Assembly (NCBI RefSeq): GCF_963678245.1 | Contig: NZ_OY782774.1 | Location: forward strand, 1 to 64,000 | Direction of reading: 5' to 3' | Length of the DNA: 64,000 nt | Source: an uncultured Sunxiuqinia sp. | Lineage (GTDB): Bacteria; Bacteroidota; Bacteroidia; Bacteroidales; Prolixibacteraceae | Shown here: positions 37,451 to 46,600 of the stretch, piece by piece | Layout: the number at the start of each line of letters is the position of its first letter | How positions within the stretch are numbered: the stretch's first letter is position 1 | The notes under the pieces: generated by a model | Database searches by the model: none | What the model was told of the DNA's origin: nothing | The model's input: only the letters and a program-made list of their open reading frames with translations | Made by a program: the position numbers and the translations under genes

Positions 37451-38377
37451 ATGAAACCAAATTTTTCGATGCCATTAAAAGGAATAGTTCCTCCGTTGGT
37501 AACTCCTTTGCTTGATAATGACACACTAGATGTTGACGGGCTGGAACGCCTGATTGAACGGACAATTTCAGGCGGTGTACATGGGCTTTTCCTGTTGGGA
37601 ACAACGGGCGAATTTGCCAGCTTATCATACAAAATTCGTGAAGAGTTGATTGAACGAAGCTGCAAGCTGGTCAACGGGCGAGTGCCTGTTTTGGTCGGCA
37701 TTTCAGATTCAGCTTTCACCGAAAGTTTAAACTTGGCCAACAAGGCTGCCGAGTATGGTGCTGATGCAGTTGTGATTACTCCTCCTTATTATTTTAGCGC
37801 TAGCCAACCTGAGTTGTTGGAATATCTGGAGCGAATTATGCAGCACATGCCACTTCCTTTATTCATTTATAATATGCCGGTGCACACAAAGGTTTCGTTT
37901 GCTCCAGAAACGGTAAAAGCAGCAGCCAATATTCCCGGAATTATTGGGATGAAGGACAGTTCTGCAAACCTGGCGTATTTCAATCAAATTAGTTATTTGT
38001 TGCAGGACCGTCCTGACTTTACGTTCATGGTTGGCCCTGAGGAGATCATGTCTCAGTTCGTACTTTTAGGTGGTCATGGTGGTGTGAATGGCGGTGCAAA
38101 TATGTTCCCTAAATTGTATGTCGATTTATACAATGCCTCTGCAGCTTGCGATTTCGATAAGATTATTCCGCTTCAGCAAAAGGTAATGCAAATTAGTAGT
38201 ACTATTTATAGTGTTGGACAGTATGGTTCCAGTTACCTGAAAGGCTTGAAATGTGCGCTGTCTGTAATGGGTGTTTGCAGTGATTTTATGGCAGAGCCAT
38301 TTCATAAATTCAATGCTCCTGAACGTAAAAAAATTCAAAAAGCATTGGATGAGCTAAATTACAAAGAGCTCTTGTAG
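37451..38377 (+). CDS. DapA/NanA-family class I aldolase
   Basis: Cytoplasmic Schiff-base aldolase/dehydratase of the DHDPS superfamily, 308 residues from the ATG at 37451. Seen are the GTTGEFASLS pyruvate-binding loop, catalytic Tyr in FIYNMP (about 140) and Schiff-base Lys in GIIGMKDSSA (about 168). Members include dihydrodipicolinate synthase, N-acetylneuraminate lyase and KDG, KdgA-like and L-KDR aldolases. Because dapB is elsewhere and this gene sits between a sialidase-like hydrolase and a symporter, a catabolic lyase for a 2-keto-3-deoxy sugar acid is preferred over lysine synthesis. Substrate undecided. Confidence 0.85.
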   Translation: MKPNFSMPLKGIVPPLVTPLLDNDTLDVDGLERLIERTISGGVHGLFLLGTTGEFASLSYKIREELIERSCKLVNGRVPVLVGISDSAFTESLNLANKAAEYGADAVVITPPYYFSASQPELLEYLERIMQHMPLPLFIYNMPVHTKVSFAPETVKAAANIPGIIGMKDSSANLAYFNQISYLLQDRPDFTFMVGPEEIMSQFVLLGGHGGVNGGANMFPKLYVDLYNASAACDFDKIIPLQQKVMQISSTIYSVGQYGSSYLKGLKCALSVMGVCSDFMAEPFHKFNAPERKKIQKALDELNYKELL

Positions 38378-38388
38378 ATCATGAAATA

Positions 38389-38438
38389 GCGGGGAAGACA
38401 ATTGGAGCAATCGATACTTCAATTGCCTCCCCTGTTTT
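38389..38438 (+). terminator. Hairpin after the aldolase gene
   Basis: GGGGA...GACAATTG (from 38391) pairs with CAATTG...TCCCC (to 38433) with one bulge and one mismatch, followed by a short T run (38435-38438). It probably reduces read-through into the symporter gene. Confidence 0.55.
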
Positions 38439-38538
38439 CTATTATCGCAATAGCTGTAATCGGAAAACTGTTTGGATGTGTTCATCCGGTATTAATAGAC
38501 CTAACATAGTTGATAATCGAACTAATAAAACAAATTGA

Positions 38539-40026
38539 ATGAGTACGATTGACGTCATTATTTTTATTGCTTACCTCGTTGGAATAGTCTTATTCGGAAG
38601 TTCTTTTTATAAGAAGAATAAATCATCATCGGCATTTACTTTGGGTAATCAATCGATTCCAGGGTGGGTGATAGCACTATCGATATTTGCCACTTTTGTG
38701 AGTAGTATTAGTTATTTAGCATTGCCCGGTCAGGCTTATTTAACCAACTGGAACGCCTTTGCATTCAGCCTGTCTATTCCATTTGCTTCGTACATGGCGG
38801 TTCGATTTTTTGTGCCGCTCTATCGCTCTATCAATAGTCCATCGGCCTACACATATTTGGAGAAGCGTTTTGGGGCATGGGCAAAAAACTATGTTTCGGT
38901 TATGTATTTGCTCACCCAATTGATGCGAGCCGGAACGATTTTGTTTTTGTTAGGTATTATGCTGCATACATTGCTTGATTGGGATATTTCAACCATTATT
39001 ATTGTTACCGGATTTAGTGTTATGGTTTATTCCCTGCTTGGTGGTATTCAGGCTGTGGTTTGGACTGACGCGATTCAGGCAATTATTTTAATTGTTGGCG
39101 CGATTGTGTGCATTCTCACGTTGATGTTTTCGATGCCTGAAGGTCCGGGACAAGTTTTTGAAATTGCAGCGGCAAATGATAAGTTCAGCCTCGGAAGTTT
39201 TGGAGCCAGTTTGAATAGTTCCACTTTTTGGGTGGTGTTGATTTACGGTATTTTTATCAACCTACAGAACTATGGAATTGACCAAAATTACATTCAGCGT
39301 TATATGACTTCAAGTTCTGAAAAAGAAGCTAAAAAATCGGCATTGTATGGAGGTTTACTTTATGTTCCTGTATCTGCCATGTTTCTATTTATCGGATCTG
39401 CACTATACAGTTTTTACACGGCACAACCTGGATTGATCGATCCGAATATTCAGGCTGATAAAGTTTTTCCTCAGTTTATTGTCAATCAACTTCCAAACGG
39501 GTTAACTGGATTTTTGATTGCATCGGTTTTTGCAGCCGGAATGAGTACAATATCAACCAGCATTAATAGCTCGGCAACCGTAATTTTAACCGACTATTTT
39601 AAGATTGACGGTAACTCTGGTGATGATAAACGCTCGATGCGAATTTTGTATTTGGCGTCGTTTATTTTCAGCACTTTGAGTATAGGTGTTGCCATCGCAA
39701 TGATAAATGTTCAGAGTGCTCTGGACGCTTGGTGGAAATTGGCTTCAATCTTTAGTGGAGGCATGCTAGGATTATTTCTGCTTGGATACCTTTCGAAAAA
39801 GCTTACCAGTTTATCAGCTTTTATTGGAGTGATTGCCGGAGTTGTTGTAATTGGTTGGATGAGCCTTTCTCCCATCTTTTTCCAAGGAACTTCGCTTGAA
39901 CCATATACCAGTCCATTCCACAGTTATTTATCGATCGTGTTTGGTACTGTAGCGATTTTTATTGTAGGGTTTTTAATAGGAATAGTCGTTAATAAAAAGG
40001 TGATTGCTGGAAAATCATTTTCTTGA
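38539..40026 (+). CDS. Sodium:solute symporter (SSS family)
   Basis: Inner-membrane Na+-coupled transporter of 495 residues with about 13 helices. Family features include SIFATFVSSISYLALPGQAY near the start and GFLIASVFAAGMSTISTSINSS in the middle, the SSS signature. Relatives carry sugars, sialic acid, uronates and other solutes. Its partners (sialidase-like protein, aldolase) suggest it imports the monosaccharide that the aldolase then cleaves. Confidence 0.9.
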   Translation: MSTIDVIIFIAYLVGIVLFGSSFYKKNKSSSAFTLGNQSIPGWVIALSIFATFVSSISYLALPGQAYLTNWNAFAFSLSIPFASYMAVRFFVPLYRSINSPSAYTYLEKRFGAWAKNYVSVMYLLTQLMRAGTILFLLGIMLHTLLDWDISTIIIVTGFSVMVYSLLGGIQAVVWTDAIQAIILIVGAIVCILTLMFSMPEGPGQVFEIAAANDKFSLGSFGASLNSSTFWVVLIYGIFINLQNYGIDQNYIQRYMTSSSEKEAKKSALYGGLLYVPVSAMFLFIGSALYSFYTAQPGLIDPNIQADKVFPQFIVNQLPNGLTGFLIASVFAAGMSTISTSINSSATVILTDYFKIDGNSGDDKRSMRILYLASFIFSTLSIGVAIAMINVQSALDAWWKLASIFSGGMLGLFLLGYLSKKLTSLSAFIGVIAGVVVIGWMSLSPIFFQGTSLEPYTSPFHSYLSIVFGTVAIFIVGFLIGIVVNKKVIAGKSFS

Positions 40027-40052
40027 TTTTATCCATCAGCTATTAAAATCAT

Positions 40053-40088
40053 CAACGATTTAATGATCAAATTCTTGGTCGTTTTTTG
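40053..40088 (+). terminator. Weak terminator after the symporter gene
   Basis: AACGATT (40054-40060) can pair with GGTCGTT (40077-40083) using two G-T pairs, followed by a run of T (40082-40087). Modest stem, right place. Confidence 0.45.
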
Positions 40089-40299
40089 TTGATTGAAATC
40101 TGTTTTCGAAAGCTGAAAAACATATTATCTAATCTCCCTGGATATAGTCCCCTGAAGCTCTGCTTCGTTTGGAAAAATAGGTTCCTTGTTGATACCTCAT
40201 CAACTCTGCTGCGAGGTAGTTCATTTGTTTTTCTATGTAATCATCATTACGTTGAAAATTATAATTTCACAAGACGTGCTAAAATACACTCAATTTGTC

Positions 40300-40647
40300 A
40301 ATGATGTCTTTGTTTTACTCTGAAAAATACTTAGAGGTATCATCACATCTATGCAACTGGGACATAAGTAATGGTGATGAAGAGTTGAAACACGTGAGAC
40401 TATTCTTTCGGGTATAGTAGATACATACTTATTGACAACTGAAGCTTGTCTGAAGGCTGGGGCGCCCGTTGTTGCTGTCGATCGCATCAATGAAGTACTG
40501 CAACAACAGGAGAGGCCATTATTGCAAGCTCTGAACTTGAACATTAATTTTATCCTAGATGAATATAGTCGCAAGTTGTTTGGTGAATATCAACATTGGT
40601 TGGACCTAGCATTTACAGGAAAACAAGAAGAGAGTATCCACTCATAA
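40300..40647 (+). pseudogene. Unidentified coding remnant
   Basis: Within the 1.15-kb gap after the symporter, two adjacent plus-strand frames look protein-like. One ends ...CNWDISNGDEELKHVRLFF; the next, shifted by one frame from about 40387, contains TTEACLKAGAPVVAVDRINE and LNINFILDEYSRKLFGEYQH and ends at 40647. This looks like the end of a larger gene broken by a frameshift, with its 5' part gone. I cannot name the family. A further short minus-strand frame (about 40130-40260) also looks compositionally coding but is unplaced. Confidence 0.4.
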
Positions 40648-40709
40648 TTATATTCGAAGCTTTTAACTAATCCATAATCTGAATCCAAAATGAAAGCTAT
40701 TTGATAAAT

Positions 40710-40780
40710 TAAGAACGTTTACATGAAATATTGTTGAGTTTTCATGATTTGCGAATATTTTTTGAATGCAAACGTTTACA
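40710..40780. promoter_or_regulatory. Two LacI-type operator-like sites
   Basis: TAAGAACGTTTACA (40710-40723, 11 of 14) and TGCAAACGTTTACA (40767-40780, 13 of 14) against the perfect site at 40980. They lie 57 bp apart in non-coding sequence, upstream of the palindrome and the Ig-like lipoprotein gene. Confidence 0.5.
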
Positions 40781-40970
40781 TACGAACGGAAATCATGACT
40801 AATGTCTTGTTTTGATGGGTGATCGCGTTAGTGTACCCTAATGTTTAGCATTTGAGTGAACTATTCGCATATCAGAAGATGTGTTATAGAGCACTAATTT
40901 GCAAGAACAGGACTTTATTTTGTATCCTTTTACAAAATATTGCTTAGTTTTACATCCATTAAAAACGTAA

Positions 40971-41002
40971 AAGATAAAATGTAAACGTTTACATTTTATC
41001 TT
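40971..41002. promoter_or_regulatory. Perfect 32-bp palindrome around TGTAAACGTTTACA
   Basis: The left arm AAGATAAAATGTAAAC (40971-40986) is the exact reverse complement of the right arm (40987-41002), with no loop. The central 14 bp (40980-40993) is the perfect LacI-type operator. It lies about 85 bp upstream of the -33 element of the Ig-like lipoprotein promoter. It is likely a high-affinity operator. As RNA it could also form a hairpin. Confidence 0.7.
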
Positions 41003-41086
41003 GCGGATAACTAGTAAGTTAGACAAAGAAAGGGTAAAGTAACTGTTATATAGGCATTTCAATACTGTGAAATTAACGACAAAATG

Positions 41087-41118
41087 TTTGCAGCATTAAT
41101 TTCTTCTGTTTACGTTTG
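41087..41118 (+). promoter_or_regulatory. Promoter of the Ig-like lipoprotein gene
   Basis: TTTG (41087-41090) is followed after 20 bases by TACGTTTG (41111-41118), a full match to the Bacteroidota consensus; the ATG is 58 bases downstream. Confidence 0.75.
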
Positions 41119-41175
41119 TGTCATGAACTTAATACAAATAGACTATAAATTTTTATTACTTAAAATTTTCAATTT

Positions 41176-43092
41176 ATGAAGAAAACGATTTCAAAACTTA
41201 AATGGGTACCAATTTTTGCTTTAATCCTAGGGGTCATAGCTGTGTCTTGTAAGGATGACGAGGAAATACCTGATCCGGTATATGTGATCAGCACAAATGT
41301 GTCATCGATCGATTTAGATATGAATGAAGGCGATGTCGTTACCGAAACAATCACAGCATCAACTACCGAAGATGGTGCAGCTTTTACCGAAAGCTACACG
41401 TTTACCTCTTCTGATCCTCTTGTAGCTACTGTGAATAGTAGCACAGGTGTTGTAACTGCTGTTGCAGGTGGTACAACTACCATTACTGTTGAAGGACAAG
41501 TTTCAGGTCAATCTAAAACCGTGGCAGTTACAGTTATTGCTGCTGAACCAGCTCCAACCTTTACAAAAGAAGCGTTGCTTGATGGATCAGTTAAATACAC
41601 TTGGGATCCTGCAAAAATGACGATTACCGATGTCGTTGTTTATGACGAGACTGGTGAAACTGAGCTTACCAAAGGCGGTCCAGATGACAACAAAAATTCA
41701 ATCGATTACATTTTCGAATCTGACTATACGCAGGGCATGTTTGTTTTAACACCTACCGGAAGAAGTGATAATTTCAAAGCTGGTTTAACTGTGTTGGTAA
41801 AAATTACAGTTGATGGTGCTGATGACCCAGTATGGAAAAATCCTATACTGCATGACAAGCTGGCTTATACGACAACACTGAGCACTGTTACTTTCGAATG
41901 GGATACAGCTTCTACAAATAGCGGAGTTGTTCCTGCCGGCGTGAATGTTTTCTTGCGTAATGATCCTGTTGCAGATGGCGAGCCTTATACAAAAGGTGAA
42001 GCAATTAGCTATGCAACTGTAGGTGATATCGATGGTGATACTTTAGTGGTTGTTTCTGATCTTGTTTCGAACGAATCATATTGGTTCGACGTAGTAGATG
42101 CCGATGATAATATTCTGTGGGACACTCAGTTGACTATGCCTAGTCCTATTACGCGAATTAAAGCAGGTAATACAGAGTCTGTCTGGTATGGTGATGCTTC
42201 TTCGGCTGGAAATAAGTACGCAGAGTGTCGCAGAATTGCTGATCGTATCTCGATTGGTCAAGGTCTTACTGTTGATGATATCGCATCGGTTAAAGTTAAA
42301 GATGCTACCGGTAACGTAATTGCAGAATTGGGCGCATGGAGTCAAAACATAGCTGTCTATGAATATTCGTGGATCAATACTAATGCACCTAATGTAATAG
42401 CTACATTTGATGCAGCAGTTGCACTTGAAGGTGCCTATATTCATGAAAAAATTGATCCAGATGATGGTAAAAATGGTGAATTCAAGCATATTTCATTCTT
42501 TGATATTCCTTATTCAGAAGAAAAATATACAGTTGAGTTAACCGATAATGAAGGAATGGTATATACAAAAGAATATGAAACAAAGAAGAAGGCTTCTACA
42601 TTAAACCGTTCTATGGTTCGCGCTAACGAACATGTCTATGCTGACAAGGCTGATATTAATGCTAAAGACCTCGTGTTTATGGCAAATTCAAATATTCCTA
42701 GTGATACCTGGACTTTTGAAGTTTCGGATCCTGCTATAGCAACCATTGATGCGAGCGGGTTGATCAAATTTGTTGCGAATGGTGCTTCAACAATTACAGC
42801 ATCTGCTGAAGCCGGTACTTTGTCGTACACCGTTGCTGCTGCTCAAATTTACTGTGATAATTATCAGAAATTTGAAAGTTTGGAAGTGGGCGCTTCGGAA
42901 GATATGACTTTCAAGTCGCCAAATGAATATTCTTTCGCTACCGCTACTTCTAGTAACGAGTCTGTTGCAACTGTTGATGGAAAGAAAATTACAGGTGTTG
43001 CTGAAGGTAGTACTTTAATTACGATCACAGACGATCAGGGTAATGAAGCAAAAATGACTGTTACTGTTGTCGCTGCCGCTGCTGGAGAGTAA
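41176..43092 (+). CDS. Surface lipoprotein with bacterial Ig-like (BIG_2) domains
   Basis: Lipoprotein of 638 residues. Lipobox AVSC is followed by KDDEEIPDP, the Lys-acidic pattern of surface-exported Bacteroidota lipoproteins. An Ig-like BIG_2 domain lies near residues 45-120 (TFTSSDPLVATVNSSTGVVT) and two more at the C-terminus (about 510-635: FEVSDPAIATIDASG and SSNESVATVDG). The middle 380 residues are beta-rich and unrecognised. It is a single-gene unit with its own promoter, a strong operator upstream and a strong terminator. By location it belongs to the pectin locus and may bind glycan or act as an adhesin on the cell surface; no catalytic motif is seen. Confidence 0.75.
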   Translation: MKKTISKLKWVPIFALILGVIAVSCKDDEEIPDPVYVISTNVSSIDLDMNEGDVVTETITASTTEDGAAFTESYTFTSSDPLVATVNSSTGVVTAVAGGTTTITVEGQVSGQSKTVAVTVIAAEPAPTFTKEALLDGSVKYTWDPAKMTITDVVVYDETGETELTKGGPDDNKNSIDYIFESDYTQGMFVLTPTGRSDNFKAGLTVLVKITVDGADDPVWKNPILHDKLAYTTTLSTVTFEWDTASTNSGVVPAGVNVFLRNDPVADGEPYTKGEAISYATVGDIDGDTLVVVSDLVSNESYWFDVVDADDNILWDTQLTMPSPITRIKAGNTESVWYGDASSAGNKYAECRRIADRISIGQGLTVDDIASVKVKDATGNVIAELGAWSQNIAVYEYSWINTNAPNVIATFDAAVALEGAYIHEKIDPDDGKNGEFKHISFFDIPYSEEKYTVELTDNEGMVYTKEYETKKKASTLNRSMVRANEHVYADKADINAKDLVFMANSNIPSDTWTFEVSDPAIATIDASGLIKFVANGASTITASAEAGTLSYTVAAAQIYCDNYQKFESLEVGASEDMTFKSPNEYSFATATSSNESVATVDGKKITGVAEGSTLITITDDQGNEAKMTVTVVAAAAGE

Positions 43093-43120
43093 AGAATAAG
43101 GTACACAATTAAAAAATTTA

Positions 43121-43148
43121 AAGCAAGCCTTCGGGCTTGCTTTTTTTT
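43121..43148 (+). terminator. Strong UUCG terminator
   Basis: AAGCAAGCC-TTCG-GGCTTGCTT followed by a T run: a 9-bp perfect stem with the extra-stable TTCG loop, 28 bases after the Ig-like lipoprotein stop. Confidence 0.95.
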
Positions 43149-43290
43149 GCTTGCCAGTAAAGGAAAGCGGATAATGGGGAATCCGTTCATCTTTCATCCT
43201 AAAAGGAACGCGATTGCTTTTCTTTATCGGTCTTATTTTAAAACCTCAAAACATTAACAAAATAAATTGGGACATTTTTTAAGAATTGAA

Positions 43291-43320
43291 TGTAAACGTT
43301 AACATTTTTTTTTATTTTTA
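43291..43320 (+). promoter_or_regulatory. LacI-type operator, distal susC site
   Basis: TGTAAACGTTAACA (43291-43304, 13 of 14) is followed by a T-rich stretch and a near -7 element TATTTTTA (43313-43320). It lies about 340 bp before the second susC gene, in a 554-bp spacer without coding signal. Confidence 0.55.
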
Positions 43321-43506
43321 TCGCTGTATTAGAGTGCTCGATTGAATATTTGATATCGACCTTGAGATAAGTGGTAAGTCCTCTTGTTATTTATTTAAAG
43401 TTGCGGCTGTGTTAAGTGATTTTAATTAAGCTGTTTGCGTATGTTTTCTGCTTTCGGCAAGTCTCCACAGAGAGGTTGTGATTTGGAGAACAGATAATAA
43501 AAAGCT

Positions 43507-43540
43507 TGTAAACGTTATCATGTTTTTTGTTTTACTTTCG
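43507..43540 (+). promoter_or_regulatory. LacI-type operator and promoter of the second susC gene
   Basis: TGTAAACGTTATCA (43507-43520, 12 of 14) covers the expected -33 position of TACTTTCG (43533-43540, one mismatch to TAnnTTTG). The ATG is about 107 bases downstream. Confidence 0.6.
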
Positions 43541-43646
43541 GTAAAATGGATCGCGCTCCATATTCGGTGAGTTTTTTAGTAACCTGATTTTTGTCTAACT
43601 TACACATACATATTTATATTATTACTAATTTAAATCATAAAATTCT

Positions 43647-46600
43647 ATGAGAAAAGGTCTTTATTCTAAGTTAGTTTCGGAGTATAGCGGACTACCTTTT
43701 CCGGCGAAACTGACATGTTTGCTTGTTGCTTTCATGTTGTTTACATATACACAAGTTACTGCATCGGTTGGTCTTCTTGCTTCAACTGTTACTATCGAAG
43801 TTTCAAATGAGAAGGTGTCAACCATTTTACGCGAAATCGAAGAGCATACCGGTTGCCAATTTATTTACGAAAGTAATACGGTAGATCTTAATTATTTGAC
43901 AAGCATTAAGGCTGATGATGAACTGATTGATGCTGTCTTAACAGAGCTTCTTGCCGGGCAAAACCTAAAGTACCGTCTTGCTGACGGGAATAAGATTATT
44001 ATTATGTCGGAAAATAGCCGGGAGACTATTATGCAAGCTGCAGATGTTATTAAGGTAACAGGAGTTATTCAAGATGAAACAGGACCACTTCCGGGCGTTA
44101 CTGTAGTCATCTCAGGAACGACAAACGGTACCATAACCGATCTCGATGGGAAATATTCACTTTCTGGAGTTCCGGCAAACGGTTCTATTACTTTCTCCTT
44201 CATTGGAATGGAAACTCAGACAATTGAAGTTAAGGGGAGAACGTCCATTGACGTGACGATGAGTGCAGGAAATATAGCTCTGGATGAAGTTATTGCAGTC
44301 GGTTATGGAACACAGACAAAGGGATCGTTAACTGCAGCGGTTGAACAAGTTTCAGCAAAGGAGATTTCGGAACTTCCGGTGTCAAATTTATCGGAGTCAT
44401 TGCAAGGGGTTATTCCCGGTCTGAACATCAGTAATGTGTCCAGCCGCCCTGGTCAGGCTGCCGATGTAAGTATTCGTCAGACCTTCAGCCTTTCAAAAGA
44501 TGGTGGTAACTCTGTTCCACTTGTCATTATTGATGATGTGATGCAGCTGGATGCGAATACGGGTCTTCCCACCCTTGATCAGTTCAACAACCTGGATCCA
44601 TCGGAGATTGAAGACATTACCGTGCTTAAAGATGCTAGTGCCGCTATTTACGGAGCCCGTGCTGCACAGGGAGCAATTATAGTAACAACCAAGCGAGGAA
44701 AAAAAGGAAAGCCTAGAATTTCCTATTCAGGGCAGATGACCTACAATGATGCCATCAGTCATGGAAAGACCTTAGATGGTAAAGAATATGGCAACTATTG
44801 GAATACGCTTGTGGATATTACCGGTGATGCAGAAGCAAACGACCTATACTCGATCAACGAACTTTATGATATGTCTCAAGCTGATTACAACTGGCTTGAC
44901 GAAGCCTGGAAAGCGAGTATAACGCAACGCCACTCGTTAGGGGTTAGTGGCGGGTCGGATAGGGCTACTTACTATGCCGGACTTTCAGTATTTGACCAGG
45001 GAGCGAATTTAGGTTCACAGGACTATCAGCGTTATAACTTCCGAGCCAACGTATCGGTAGATGTTGCCAATGGGTTGAAGTTTACATCGAACCTGAGCGC
45101 AAACAAAGGAACGCTTGAACGTTCATATACCAAATCAAGCTCAGGTATCAGAAATGGTTATGCTGAAGGAACACGAAGCGATTATGCCCCTTTATTGCAT
45201 ATGCCTGGTCATATTCCATGGCAAGTTGAATATCAGGGAGAGGAATACTTCTTTTCACCATTAATGGGAACCACAATTGCAACCACGGCCTCGTCGATCA
45301 ATTCAAAAACGAGCATGGCAGGATGGAACTATTTTGCCAATGAGGCTTCAGGGGCCAAGTCAGCTGAAGAATCGATGTCGTATAATGCTAATTTTGGGTT
45401 GGAGTACAAAGTCCCTTTCATTAAGGGGTTATCAGTGAAAGCAACATACAGCATTCAACAAAGTTACACCGAGGGTGACCAGGTCGCACTCCCAGTGGAA
45501 TTATTATATCAGGAAAACACCGATGTAGCGAATAATCATCTTTATAACCCGAATGGCAATTTTGGTGTGGGTGTAAATAATGCAGGAGGTGATTTACAGA
45601 TTCTGTACGATTCAAACTACAATAAAAGAGATCAATACAACTTCTATTTGAATTATTCGGGAGAATTTGGTGAGCATACGGTCTCAGCTATGGCAGCAGT
45701 TGAACGTTCCGAAGGCTACAGAAGTAGCCAACGTCAGATATATTCAAACCCGGACGATCCGTATTTAGGAGGTAGTTCTACAGCCGGAGATATTCAGGAT
45801 GGTTCTTATATTATGAGATACCAAAATGCTTCGATGTCTTACATTGGTCGTGTAAACTATTCTTACAAAAACCGCTATTTAGCATCATTTTTACTTAGAA
45901 CCGACGCTTCTACCAAGTTTGCACCGGAAAACTATTGGGCTATGTTTCCTTCCTTATCAATAGGTTGGATACTATCTGAGGAGCCGTGGTTTGAAAGTGC
46001 TCTGTCTTGGGTTGATTATTTAAAAGTTCGCTATTCTGTTGGTATTACCGGTAAGGACAACATTCGTGCCTGGTTGTGGCTTCAGCAGTATGACTACTCC
46101 AACGATGGAGGTATTGGATTTGGTGAAGACGGAGGAAATAGAGTTGAAGGGTTAAAACCAGGAAAAACACCTAATCGCGATGTTCAGTGGGATAAAACTT
46201 ATAAGAACAACTTTGGAATTGATGCAAGTGTGTTGGATAATCGCTTGAGCCTTGGCTTCGATTTTTATTATGATATGTTGAGAGATATGTTGACAGTAAT
46301 GAGCGCTCAACTTGGCTCTCCGATTACAACTGGAGGTGCTTTTACGGAACAAAATTTTAGTTCGATTGATGCTTGGGGATACGAAGCTAAGCTTCAATGG
46401 AGAGATAAGATTAATAACGATCTTCGCTATAGCATTGGTATAAACTTTGGACATGGCTATAACAAAGTCGTGAAGTATTTTGATTCAAACTACCGCTATC
46501 CGGCCGATATTCGGATGAAGGAAGGGGAGTCAACCATCCGTCCGTCTTATGGTTATAAGGTCTGGAGGGAAACATCTGGTGGCGATGGCATATTACGTAC

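Noticed and set aside
23999-40026. Whether locus 1 is a sialic-acid locus
   Set aside because: The sialidase-like gene and NanA-class aldolase suggest it, but no xRIP motif, no N-acetylmannosamine kinase/epimerase and no GlcNAc genes are present, while rhamnose and pectin functions surround it.
40086-40304. 72-codon frame after the symporter
   Set aside because: No protein-like composition; the opposite strand looks somewhat more coding but is too short to name.
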